Source: Bacillota bacterium (GTDB lineage: Bacteria > Bacillota > Bacilli > Paenibacillales > NBRC-103111). Taken from it: a DNA stretch of 64,000 bases. The notes beneath the pieces were generated by a model, which saw only the letters and a program-made list of their open reading frames with translations, did no database searches and had not been told where the DNA came from. Shown here one piece after another: positions 17,724 to 25,595 of the stretch. Where the stretch lies: assembly GCA_023388055.1 (NCBI GenBank), contig JAEWGW010000025.1:124001-188000 (forward strand). The letters are read 5' to 3'. Made by a program: the position numbers and the translations under genes. How positions within the stretch are numbered: the stretch's first letter is position 1; every line of letters starts with the position of its first letter.

Positions 17724-20700
17724 GTGAGAAAATCCCGTTTTGTAAGTCATTACCGCGCCAGAATGTGGAAAAAACGAATCGGTATGTTCATGACAGCCGT
17801 GCTATTAAGCGCCCAGGTGCTTTACGGCATTACGGCTTATGCAGCCCAAGCGGCAGCGGAAATAAGCAATCAAATGAATATTTTGACCACGGCCACTATG
17901 GCGGTCTACAATGACGACCAATACACCGAGCCGGTTACCGGAACAGTGTACAAGCAGCAGTCCAAGGTCCTTCTGAACTATAATTGGGAGCTTCCCGACG
18001 GTCATGGCTACAAGGCCGGGGATACCTTCACCTTTGATCTGCCGGATGCCTTCAAGCTCTACAATGATGTGACCGGCCAATTGAAAATGCCGGATGTGGA
18101 CGGCAATGTGGGAACCTTCACCGCGTATCAGAGCAATCATAAGGTTGTTATGACCTTCAATGATTACATAGAGCAGAATTACGGGGTGCACGGCACGCTG
18201 GCCTTTAAGACGGAATTCAAGGAATATGCCGTTACCGAACAATCTGTTCAAGAGATCAAGCTGCCCATTAACGGCGTTATGGAGACAGTGAGTCTCGTTT
18301 TCCAGCCTAAGGGAGGGGCAGTGATCGCCAAGAAGGGCGAGGTGCAGGGCTACAATGCCAAGGACATCAGATGGACCGTGGATGTGAATACCTCCATGGC
18401 CTCGATTGCCGGAGCAGCGGTAGCGGATGTGATTCCTGCAGGATTAGGAGCTCCCCAGGATGTTAAGGTCAACAAGCTGAATGTCACCATGGGCGGAACC
18501 GCCGGCACTCTGGGGGAGACTGTAACCGAGGGAGTGTATTACTCCTACAGCTACGATACCGCCTTGAGAACGGCCAATGTCGCGTTTTTGAATCCCATTG
18601 ACTCGGCTTACCGGATTACTTTTACTACACCTATCACGGACTTCACCAAAACCTCCTTTGAAAATAAAGCGACCCTGACAGGCACAGGACCGTCTCTGCC
18701 CAAAAGTGCTACAGATACCGTAAAGCCTGCCCGGGGGGCGCAGCTGGAAAAGTCTGCCGGAAGCCAGAACGAGCAGAGTGTGGAATGGACCGTGAAGGTC
18801 AACTATGATGAACGAACCTCAGCGGGAACACAGGTGGAGGATTGGTTCAGCGCCAACCAGACGCTGGACGTGTCCACGGTTAAGGTATACCCGGTAACCT
18901 TCCCCAATGCTAATGGCAGCGGGCCTAAGCAGGGAACCGCGCTGACTGCAGGAACGGATTATACGTTAACGGGTCCATTGAGCGACCCCGCCCGTCCCGG
19001 ACAAGCCGGGTTTCGGATCACCTTCACCGGCTCCATCGACAAAGCGTACAACATCGTCTACAAGACCAAAGCAAGTGGCCGGGTGTATGCGGACAGCGAC
19101 ACGGACAGCAGCCAAACGGTTACCAATACGGTCTATTTTAACGGAACCGAAAAAAATGCCTCCAAAAAGCTGGATTCCAGCATTTTGACCAAAAGCATCA
19201 CCACAAGGGACTATAACACCAAAACCGTCGGCTGGAAGATTACCGTAAACAATGACAAAAAGCCCGACGGCACCTATTACACCATGCAAAACGCTGTGGT
19301 GACGGATACCTTCTCCCTCCAGGGCCTGTCCTTTGATGAAGGCAGTCTTGTGGTTAAGGGGAATAATAACAAGACCCTGGTTAAAGGAACGGATTTCACT
19401 CTGGCTCCTAAGGACGGCGACTATGCCAATGGATTTGTGCTTGTATTTGCAGTGGACCTGACAGGTCCTTGCACCATCGCCTACAACACAGGATTCGATC
19501 TGGCCAACCAAACCGCCGGGGGCAAAATATTCCCCAACGCCGCCCATGTAGCCTGGACGGAGAACAGCACACCGCATGAGCAGGCGGTATCCCAGCCCTT
19601 TGACCCCAATGCGTACACCAAGAACAACGGCTTCAAAAACGGCAGCTATGACGCCGTGAAGAAGGAGCTGAACTGGTCGGTTGGCTTCAACTACAACCTG
19701 TGGACGCTCCAGAATGCGGTGGTCCGGGACGTAATCGAAGCGCCCCAGAAGCTTGTTGATCAATCTGTAAAGGTTTACGCTATGACCATTGCGCCGGATG
19801 GCAACACAACCAAAGGTGCGGAGATCACCAGTGGGTTCACCATTACCCTGCCTGATGCCGCCAACGGACATACACTCACAGTGGCATTTGACCAACCGAT
19901 TACCAAAGGCTATTACCTGGTATACAAAACAAGCCTGGAGAATGTGCTGGTGGACACCAATGCTGCGGATACCGCCAACCTGTACGACGGAGCGGTGCCC
20001 AAGTCGGAAAACCTGACTGCATCGGTGAACATTCCCTATACGAATGAATATGTCACCAAGTCGGGAGCCCAAAGCGGGGACCGGATCAATTGGACCATCA
20101 ATATTAACCGCAACCAGTCTACCATCGAAAATGCCGTTATTAGGGATACAGGATCTGCCAACCAAATGTTTGTGCAGGATTCCTTCAAGGTGTACAACAC
20201 GGTGGTCACCCAGAATTCCTCCGATCCCACCAAGGTCAATGTGACCAAAGCGGGCACCCTTCTGCAGAAGGGAACGGACTACACCCTTGAATACAGCCAG
20301 GACCAGAATGGTAAGCCTGTCTTTGTGCTGACCTTCCTGAATACCATCACTGTACCGTATATTCTCGAATACCAGACTTTGGTTGTTGCGAATAACAATG
20401 AAACGGTATCGAATACCGCTCTGTTGTCCGGCACCAATGTGACCAGCACCAAAACCAGCAATACCTCGAATGTGGTGGTTAAATTTTCCTCCGGGGAAGG
20501 AACCGGAAGCGGCGGCATCACCAATGCCAAGCTTACTGTTGTGAAAAAGGACGCGGCTGATTCCAATGCGCGGCTTGCCGGCGCGGAATTCGATCTGTAC
20601 CGCAAGTCCAGCTCCGGTGAGATTTATGTGGCCAGCGGAACGACGGATGCTCAGGGCGAAATTGTGTTCACCCGTTTGTACGGGGGGAGCTATGTGTTGA

Positions 20701-21590
20701 AGGAGGTTAAGGCGCCGGCAGGGTACCGTTTGGACTCGACGGTCCGCAATATCACCATCAATACCGCCGCGGCTACTACGGTGCTGACCAATGAGAAGCT
20801 TTCAACACCGACTCCAACACCAACAGCGACACCAACAGCAACACCGACAGCAACACCGGCGTCAACGCCAACAGCAACACCGACGTCAACGCCAACAGCA
20901 ACACCGACACCAACACCGACGGCAACGCCAACGGCAACACCGACGCCGACGGCAACGCCAACGGCTACACCAACGCCAACGGCTACACCAACACCAACGC
21001 CAACGTCTGATGGTAATTCAGGCGGGTCAGGGGAGGAACCAAGCACTCCGTCTCCCAGTCCCACTGTTAGCCCCAGCGTTAGCCCGACACCTGACGTGAC
21101 GGCCAGTCCGACACCGCAAGCCAGCACGGAGCCTTCGGTTAGCCCGACACCCAGCACCACGCCGGAGCCTGGAACACCGGAGCCCACACTGACGCCGTCC
21201 CCGTCGCCGACGCCTATAACCGAGATTACGGATCAGGACACGCCTAAGGGAGGCTCCCTGCCGGTACCGGAGGGAGGAAAGGTAGATATTGCCAAACCCC
21301 CGGGGCATGGCACATTAAGCCTGGACGATACCGGCAAATGGCTGTATACACCTGACCCTGGATATACCGGGAAGGATTCCTTTACAGTCAATATTGTGGA
21401 CAAGGATGGAAACGGGGAAGATCTGCTCATCGAAATCGATGTGGAGGAGGTCCCCCTGGGAGGTTTGCCTGCGCCGGAGGTAGCCACCTTACCCAAAACC
21501 GGCGAGGAGCGGAGATTGCTGTGGCAATTGACAGGAATCGGTCTGCTGGTTGCAGGGATTTCCCTGCGGAGATTCCGTTTGAAGCGGTAA
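17724..21590 (+). CDS. LPXTG adhesin with collagen-binding-like repeats and SpaA/Cna_B domain
   Basis: Surface protein of 1288 residues. After a long basic signal peptide (residues 1-37) come about five repeated beta-sandwich units like Cna/collagen-binding domains, each with a WTVxVNxx...QNAVVxD core and a GTDYTL element. Then a SpaA/Cna_B domain (about 933-1026; VVKKDA Lys and LKEVKAPAGY Glu suggest an internal isopeptide bond), a Thr/Pro/Ala stalk, a cadherin-like module (about 1176-1243) and the sorting signal LPKTG (1256-1260) with helix and RLKR tail. I chose GTG 17724 because GGAGGT lies seven bases upstream; the ATG at 17709 overlaps that site. It probably serves adhesion or biofilm structure. 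Confidence 0.9.
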   Translation: MRKSRFVSHYRARMWKKRIGMFMTAVLLSAQVLYGITAYAAQAAAEISNQMNILTTATMAVYNDDQYTEPVTGTVYKQQSKVLLNYNWELPDGHGYKAGDTFTFDLPDAFKLYNDVTGQLKMPDVDGNVGTFTAYQSNHKVVMTFNDYIEQNYGVHGTLAFKTEFKEYAVTEQSVQEIKLPINGVMETVSLVFQPKGGAVIAKKGEVQGYNAKDIRWTVDVNTSMASIAGAAVADVIPAGLGAPQDVKVNKLNVTMGGTAGTLGETVTEGVYYSYSYDTALRTANVAFLNPIDSAYRITFTTPITDFTKTSFENKATLTGTGPSLPKSATDTVKPARGAQLEKSAGSQNEQSVEWTVKVNYDERTSAGTQVEDWFSANQTLDVSTVKVYPVTFPNANGSGPKQGTALTAGTDYTLTGPLSDPARPGQAGFRITFTGSIDKAYNIVYKTKASGRVYADSDTDSSQTVTNTVYFNGTEKNASKKLDSSILTKSITTRDYNTKTVGWKITVNNDKKPDGTYYTMQNAVVTDTFSLQGLSFDEGSLVVKGNNNKTLVKGTDFTLAPKDGDYANGFVLVFAVDLTGPCTIAYNTGFDLANQTAGGKIFPNAAHVAWTENSTPHEQAVSQPFDPNAYTKNNGFKNGSYDAVKKELNWSVGFNYNLWTLQNAVVRDVIEAPQKLVDQSVKVYAMTIAPDGNTTKGAEITSGFTITLPDAANGHTLTVAFDQPITKGYYLVYKTSLENVLVDTNAADTANLYDGAVPKSENLTASVNIPYTNEYVTKSGAQSGDRINWTININRNQSTIENAVIRDTGSANQMFVQDSFKVYNTVVTQNSSDPTKVNVTKAGTLLQKGTDYTLEYSQDQNGKPVFVLTFLNTITVPYILEYQTLVVANNNETVSNTALLSGTNVTSTKTSNTSNVVVKFSSGEGTGSGGITNAKLTVVKKDAADSNARLAGAEFDLYRKSSSGEIYVASGTTDAQGEIVFTRLYGGSYVLKEVKAPAGYRLDSTVRNITINTAAATTVLTNEKLSTPTPTPTATPTATPTATPASTPTATPTSTPTATPTPTPTATPTATPTPTATPTATPTPTATPTPTPTSDGNSGGSGEEPSTPSPSPTVSPSVSPTPDVTASPTPQASTEPSVSPTPSTTPEPGTPEPTLTPSPSPTPITEITDQDTPKGGSLPVPEGGKVDIAKPPGHGTLSLDDTGKWLYTPDPGYTGKDSFTVNIVDKDGNGEDLLIEIDVEEVPLGGLPAPEVATLPKTGEERRLLWQLTGIGLLVAGISLRRFRLKR
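20805..21010 (+). repeat. Thr/Pro/Ala-coding repeat tract of LPXTG protein 2
   Basis: Near-perfect tandem units such as acaccgacagca / acgccaacggca encode TPTATPTATPT. They form the stalk between the SpaA domain and the wall anchor and resemble the tract in LPXTG protein 1. Confidence 0.8.
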
Positions 21591-21610
21591 CGCAAATCGC
21601 AAGCGAAAGA

Positions 21611-21645
21611 AAGCTGCCGGACAGAGAATCCGGCAGCTTTTTTTG
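21611..21645 (+). terminator. Terminator after LPXTG protein 2
   Basis: An 11-bp stem (aagctgccgga / tccggcagctt) with a 7-base loop is followed by a T run, 20 bases after the stop. Confidence 0.92.
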
Positions 21646-21713
21646 TCATTCAAAATAATGTCTTTCCTGTGAAGGACAGGCTATAGGTACTAGCATATTT
21701 TTCTACAATTCTA

Positions 21714-21742
21714 TTGAAAAAATGTCGAATTTCTGATAGATT
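21714..21742 (+). promoter_or_regulatory. Promoter of the riboswitch-transglutaminase unit
   Basis: TTGAAA (21714-21719) and TAGATT (21737-21742) are 17 bases apart. The implied start near 21749 is about ten bases before the first c-di-GMP aptamer, which supports the assignment. Confidence 0.55.
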
Positions 21743-21758
21743 AAAACCAAAGGCAATA

Positions 21759-21846
21759 CACGATAAATGGCAAACCTGCCGAAAGGCCGGGACGCAAAGC
21801 TACAGGGTCTTCCCTTCTCAAGAAGGATGGCAGCCAGCTACCGAAT
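21759..21846 (+). ncRNA. Cyclic-di-GMP-I (GEMM-I) riboswitch, first of two
   Basis: Class I c-di-GMP aptamer recognised from its conserved landmarks in order: ggcaaacc, a stem capped by a GAAA tetraloop (ccGAAAgg), gggacgcaaagc, a second hairpin (cttcccttctcaagaagg) and ggcagcca-g-ctaccgaa closing the fold. The segment at 21832-21856 can instead form a short stem (agccag / ttggct) followed by six Ts, so ligand binding may control early termination. Confidence 0.93.
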
Positions 21847-21861
21847 GCAATTGGCTTTTTT
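21832..21861 (+). terminator. Possible terminator platform of the first aptamer
   Basis: AGCCAG (21832-21837) can pair with TTGGCT (21851-21856), followed by TTTTTT. The left arm belongs to the 3' half of the aptamer, so aptamer and terminator should be mutually exclusive. The stem is only 5-6 bp, hence the low confidence. Confidence 0.4.
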
Positions 21862-21887
21862 CATTGTTCATGTATCACCCGAGCCTA

Positions 21888-21978
21888 CACCGATAAACGG
21901 CAAACCTGTTGAAAAGCAGGGACGCAAAGCTAAAGGGCCTTCCCTTCGTCAGAAGAATGGCAGCCAGCTCCCGAAGGA
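21888..21978 (+). ncRNA. Cyclic-di-GMP-I (GEMM-I) riboswitch, second of two
   Basis: Second class I aptamer, close in sequence to the first: ggcaaacc, GAAA tetraloop (ttGAAAag), gggacgcaaagc, the cttcccttcgtcagaag hairpin and ggcagccagctcccgaag. Its last bases run straight into the ribosome site (aaggagg, 21973-21980) of the transglutaminase gene, so this copy can sense c-di-GMP and mask or expose the Shine-Dalgarno sequence. Confidence 0.93.
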
Positions 21979-21988
21979 GGTTTTTTGT

Positions 21989-22768
21989 ATGCGGAAGTTC
22001 ATCACGTCTATTGTTGCAGCAAGCATGCTTTTCGCATATGCATCCGCCGCATCTGCCGCATCCTGGTTGAACGACAGCAAGCTTTCAGCCGGTTCCATCG
22101 GCGTCCAATACCAAGCAGATTCCGGTGCCCGGGTAAAAGTCATGGTTACCAAGGACGGGACAAGCTACACCTACGATTTGAAGAATAACGGAACCGAAGA
22201 AAGCTTCCCGCTCCAGCTGGGCGATGGAACCTACAAAATTGCCGTACTGGAGAATACCACCGGCAACAAGTACAAAAATGTGTACTCGGCTACCAAGGAT
22301 GTTGTGCTGGCCGATGTCAACGCCGTTTACCTGAACTCCACCCAAAATGTGAACTGGGCCGCCGCTCCGGAAGTTGTGGCGAAGGCCAAGGAGTTGACTG
22401 CAGGCTTGAATACCGACGAAGCCAAGGTCAAGGCCATCTATGACTATATTATCGGTTCTGTAACCTATGATTATGAGCTGGCTGCCAATGTTGCTAGCGG
22501 GTACATTCCTAACCTGAGCCAAGTATTGGTAGACGGGACAGGCATCTGCTACGACTATTCCTCCCTCTTCGCCGCCATGACCCGCAGCGTAGGCGTTCCC
22601 ACCAAGCTGATGATGGGCACATCGGAGTACGTCAACGTATATCACGCCTGGAATGAAGTGCTTCTGAACGGGGCATGGGTAACCGTGGATACCACCGTGG
22701 ATGCAGGCAGCGGAAGCGCCGCCTTCGCCAAGGACAGCAGCAAGTATGTTGCCGCTAAGAGCTACTAA
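21989..22768 (+). CDS. Secreted transglutaminase-like protein under c-di-GMP control
   Basis: Secreted 259-residue protein: signal peptide (1-23, cleavage after SAASA), a beta-rich N-terminal domain and a transglutaminase-like core with Cys187 (GTGICYDYSS), His219 (YHAWNE) and Asp234 (VTVDTT). Such proteins are papain-fold thiol enzymes that cross-link or cleave cell-surface polymers or proteins. The ATG at 21989 has an ideal site (aaggagg, 8-base gap); the open frame further upstream runs through the riboswitches and is not coding. Control by two c-di-GMP sensors ties it to the motile/sessile switch, and the neighbouring LPXTG adhesins are plausible substrates. Confidence 0.9.
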   Translation: MRKFITSIVAASMLFAYASAASAASWLNDSKLSAGSIGVQYQADSGARVKVMVTKDGTSYTYDLKNNGTEESFPLQLGDGTYKIAVLENTTGNKYKNVYSATKDVVLADVNAVYLNSTQNVNWAAAPEVVAKAKELTAGLNTDEAKVKAIYDYIIGSVTYDYELAANVASGYIPNLSQVLVDGTGICYDYSSLFAAMTRSVGVPTKLMMGTSEYVNVYHAWNEVLLNGAWVTVDTTVDAGSGSAAFAKDSSKYVAAKSY

Positions 22769-22777
22769 TAAACAGCA

Positions 22778-22810
22778 AACACCGGAGGAGCGAATCCTCC
22801 GGTGTTTTTT
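22778..22810 (+). terminator. Terminator after the transglutaminase gene
   Basis: A 12-bp perfect stem (aacaccggagga / tcctccggtgtt) with loop gcgaa and a T run. The convergent M23 gene ends at its distal edge, so it may serve both strands, although the T tract is weaker on the minus side. Confidence 0.9.
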
Positions 22811-23855
22811 ATTTCTTTTTGCGGCCTGCAGCCCGTTCCTCCCGCTCCCATTTTTTGAGGTGGGAATAGGGGTCGAAGGACCATTCAGCCAAGCCATTGT
22901 CCCGGTAGAGGCCAAAATGAAGATGCGGAGGGAATTTGCCGGAGGTGCCGGGTTTGCCGTAGCCGGAGCTTCCCACCCAGCCGATCACCTGCGCAGGCTT
23001 GACCACATCGCCGGTTTTGATCTCCTTGTTGAAGCCGGAGAGATGAGCGTAATAATGGTACACATTATTCAGGTCCCGAATGCCTATTCTCCATCCGCCG
23101 AAGGGATTCCAGCCCATTACCTCGATAATCCCGTAGCAGGTGCTGCGGACCGGTACACCGTGGTGGGCAAACAGATCAGTTCCCTCATGAATCCGGTCGC
23201 CTCCCCACCCGCGGCTTGCCCCCCAGGTATCCCGGTACGAATAATCCGCCCCCAAGGGAAGAGGAAACGCATGAGTAAACAAGTCCAGCGTGCCGTTGGC
23301 GGCATAAATTTTGGAGAACTGGAGAATCCGTTCGACCGCCCGGTTATTCTGGTAATATTCCCATAACCCGATCCGGAAGCTTTCCTCATCCGTCCCGAAT
23401 TTGGTGATCTGCCGTGCGAAGGCGGCCAGCCTGTCCAGATCGCTGTTCCGGTCCGCCTGCCCATCTCCGTTTCCGTCCAACCCTTTGCCGCCGAATGCCG
23501 CAATCCCTGACGGACTGGTATCCGTCCGGTCCGGATTGGCCAACCCCGCCCAATCCTCCGGGGAGAAATAAACGGCCACCAGCCCGTCGCCCGGTGTGCG
23601 CTTCTTCACAAAGTTCATGGTGCGTTCATATTGATCGGCCGCGGCCAAATCAAACCACCTGATGCCTGTAATGGTGCTGGTTTCCTCAAACAGGGTCTTG
23701 CGTTCCCCATAGGTCTGATCGGCCGCCGCAGCGGCCGGGGGAGCCGAAACCTCCGCCTCTGCCCCTGCCGGTTCCGCAGCTGCAAGCCCTGCTCCGGTCA
23801 GCCAGACGAAGGCCGCTGCTGCCGCGAGACCGCCGTATCGGTGCCGCCGTCCCAT
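22809..23855 (-). CDS. M23-family metallopeptidase, secreted
   Basis: Zinc endopeptidase of the LytM/lysostaphin type, acting on peptidoglycan cross-bridges outside the cell. A signal peptide (GGLAAAAAFVWLTGAGLAAA) precedes an N-terminal region of about 190 residues with a DGNGDGQADRNSD calcium-binding-like loop, then the M23 domain with the metal ligands in RIHEGTDLFA and PHLHFGLYRD. The start at 23855 (MGRRHRYGG) has GGGAGGA upstream; the longer frame to 23927 lacks a ribosome site and would put 24 polar residues before the signal peptide. It stands alone and is divergent from larC2. Confidence 0.87.
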   Translation of the reverse strand: MGRRHRYGGLAAAAAFVWLTGAGLAAAEPAGAEAEVSAPPAAAAADQTYGERKTLFEETSTITGIRWFDLAAADQYERTMNFVKKRTPGDGLVAVYFSPEDWAGLANPDRTDTSPSGIAAFGGKGLDGNGDGQADRNSDLDRLAAFARQITKFGTDEESFRIGLWEYYQNNRAVERILQFSKIYAANGTLDLFTHAFPLPLGADYSYRDTWGASRGWGGDRIHEGTDLFAHHGVPVRSTCYGIIEVMGWNPFGGWRIGIRDLNNVYHYYAHLSGFNKEIKTGDVVKPAQVIGWVGSSGYGKPGTSGKFPPHLHFGLYRDNGLAEWSFDPYSHLKKWEREERAAGRKKK

Positions 23856-23912
23856 AAGATCGTCCTCCCGCTCCTGGTTTACGCCAATTTGGCATGTACG
23901 CCATGTGTGATG

Positions 23913-23921
23913 TGCTATACT
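23913..23921 (+). promoter_or_regulatory. Extended -10 promoter for larC2
   Basis: TGCTATACT lies about 50 bases before the larC2 start, identical to the element before the GH35 gene. It sits within a short dyad (gcta-tact-tagc). Confidence 0.4.
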
Positions 23922-23969
23922 TAGCATGTTTAAGGGAGTCGAATTTTATCCTGATGGGAGGCGCCGGCC

Positions 23970-24452
23970 TTGGAGCATTCGCACAGACAAGAGCACACCG
24001 ACGGGGGAATGGTGGTCATTCAGGCCAACCTGGATGATATGAATCCGGAATTTACATCTTATATAACCGATCTTTTACTGGATGCGGGGGCCAACGATGT
24101 ATACTGGATCCCAATTATTATGAAAAAGGGCAGGCCCGGCATCATGCTGAATGTATTGGTGGATGAAGAAAGGATTGCCGCAATGGAGCGGGTGATTTTT
24201 GCGGAAACCACCACACTGGGGCTGCGGTACATACGTGCGGAGTGCCACCGGCTTGGCCGGGAGTTTGTCCGGGTGGAGACCCGCTTCGGCCCCATGACGG
24301 TGAAGGTGGGGGTTCACCAAGGGAAGATAGTGCAGTTCGCCCCCGAGTTCCGGGAATGTGAGGAAGCCGCGCGGCGTCACAAGGTGCCCCTGAAGGAAGT
24401 ATATGAAGAGGTGAGAAGCAGCTACCGGAATATGGCGGGACCGCTGGTCTGA
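23970..24452 (+). CDS. larC2: LarC C-terminal domain as a separate protein (LarC2)
   Basis: Homologous to the C-terminal half of LarC, the CTP-dependent nickel insertase that completes the nickel-pincer nucleotide cofactor of lactate racemase. QANLDDMNPEF, WIPIIMKKGRPG and TTLGLRYIRAECHRLGRE are typical of this half. The TTG start follows GGGAGG; the N-terminus is His-containing (MEHSHRQEH), like the linker region of fused LarC. In known organisms the two halves are fused or joined by a programmed frameshift; here this half has its own start, promoter and ribosome site and faces larC1. The gene is intact and probably functional as one subunit. Confidence 0.85.
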   Translation: MEHSHRQEHTDGGMVVIQANLDDMNPEFTSYITDLLLDAGANDVYWIPIIMKKGRPGIMLNVLVDEERIAAMERVIFAETTTLGLRYIRAECHRLGREFVRVETRFGPMTVKVGVHQGKIVQFAPEFRECEEAARRHKVPLKEVYEEVRSSYRNMAGPLV

Positions 24453-24466
24453 CGGATTATACAAAC

Positions 24467-24538
24467 AAAAAAGTGAATGGATGTCCCGCGGCGACCGTAC
24501 CAACGGCCCCTGCGGAAGATGCATTCACTTTATTTGTA
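24467..24538. terminator. Bidirectional terminator between larC2 and larC1
   Basis: Arms aaagtgaatg (24470-24479) and cattcacttt (24522-24531) close a stem with an inner cgcgg/ctgcgg-like pairing. A-rich DNA precedes it and T-rich DNA follows, so it can end transcription from both convergent genes. Confidence 0.7.
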
Positions 24539-24560
24539 TTCTATGCTGCCGCACGGCAGG

Positions 24561-25595
24561 TTAGTGCTTGGTATCGCAGGAGGCTTCCCCGCTCAGGGTC
24601 TCCTGTTCATGTGTATGGGAGTGAGAGTGGGAATGGCCGCCGTGATGATGTTCATGAGTATGGTCGTCCTCATGAGCATGTGTATGCCCGTGATGGTCAT
24701 CACCGTGATGGTGATGATGTCCATGCCCATGTTCATCATCGTCCCCATGATGATGGTGGTGGACATGCTCATGTGAATCGCCGTGGTGGTGATGGTGATG
24801 GGCATGCTCGTGGACATGTTCCACATGATGCAGCTCATGCTGGGTATGCCACTTATCCAGGTACGGCTCCGTATGCCCGATCACCACCCGAAGCACATTG
24901 GGCTGATCGGCCAGATCGCGGGTACCTGCCCCATAGCCGATGCTGTCCACGATCATAGACGGCAGGGACATGAGGAAACCGGTAGCCGCACCGGCAATGA
25001 TGCCTGCGCCTGTAGGCGTGGTCAGCTCCATCCGCAGACGGCTTTCGGCAACGGGAATTCCCCTCATCATCTCCAGGGTGGCTGGAGCCGGAACAGGATA
25101 CAAGCCGTGATCGATGCGGATGGAGCCGGATCCCAATGGGATCGGAGAGCTGATAATTTTATCCGCCTCCAGGGAATCCAGGGCCAGCGCAACCCCGATT
25201 ACGTCCACAATGGAGTCGATGGCTCCTACTTCGTGGAAGTGCACACGCTCCACCGGCACATCATGGATTTTGGCCTCCGCTACGGCAATTTTCTCGAAGA
25301 TGGAGAGTGCCAGCGCGGTGGCTTTTTCGCTGAAGCCGGCCTGGACGATCATCTCCACGATTTCCTTGTAATGGCGGTGCTGCTTGGGCGGGTTGGCCTC
25401 ATCCAGGAGCACATCCAGCTTCAGGGCGGAAACACCCCGTTTGGTCACCCGGGTCCAACGGAGGGAGAAGGAATCTACCGGCAGCTTGGCCAGCTCCTGC
25501 TCCACATAATCCTTGTCCGCACCCGCATCCACCAGCGCTGCCAGGGTCATGTCCCCGGCAATGCCTGAAAAACAATCCAGATAAACGATTTTCAT
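24561..25595 (-). CDS. larC1: LarC N-terminal domain with giant His-rich tail (LarC1)
   Basis: N-terminal half of the nickel insertase LarC: YLDCFSGIAGDMTLAALVDAG at the start, VHFHEVGAIDSIVDVIG near residue 115 and TPTGAGIIAG near 200 are family hallmarks. From about residue 248 to the end (345) the protein is an extreme metal-binding tail with roughly 40 His plus many Asp and Glu, well suited to hold nickel. In fused LarC a His-rich linker joins the two halves; here the gene stops after that linker and the other half is encoded separately. The start overlaps the larB stop (ATGA), so it is translationally coupled in larE-larB-larC1. Confidence 0.9.
   Translation of the reverse strand: MKIVYLDCFSGIAGDMTLAALVDAGADKDYVEQELAKLPVDSFSLRWTRVTKRGVSALKLDVLLDEANPPKQHRHYKEIVEMIVQAGFSEKATALALSIFEKIAVAEAKIHDVPVERVHFHEVGAIDSIVDVIGVALALDSLEADKIISSPIPLGSGSIRIDHGLYPVPAPATLEMMRGIPVAESRLRMELTTPTGAGIIAGAATGFLMSLPSMIVDSIGYGAGTRDLADQPNVLRVVIGHTEPYLDKWHTQHELHHVEHVHEHAHHHHHHGDSHEHVHHHHHGDDDEHGHGHHHHHGDDHHGHTHAHEDDHTHEHHHGGHSHSHSHTHEQETLSGEASCDTKH

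Noticed and set aside
24477..24776. Met-rich plus-strand frame resembling a small membrane protein
   Set aside because: It is the antisense of the His-rich LarC1 tail (cat/cac codons read as atg/gtg) and overlaps the terminator between larC2 and larC1.
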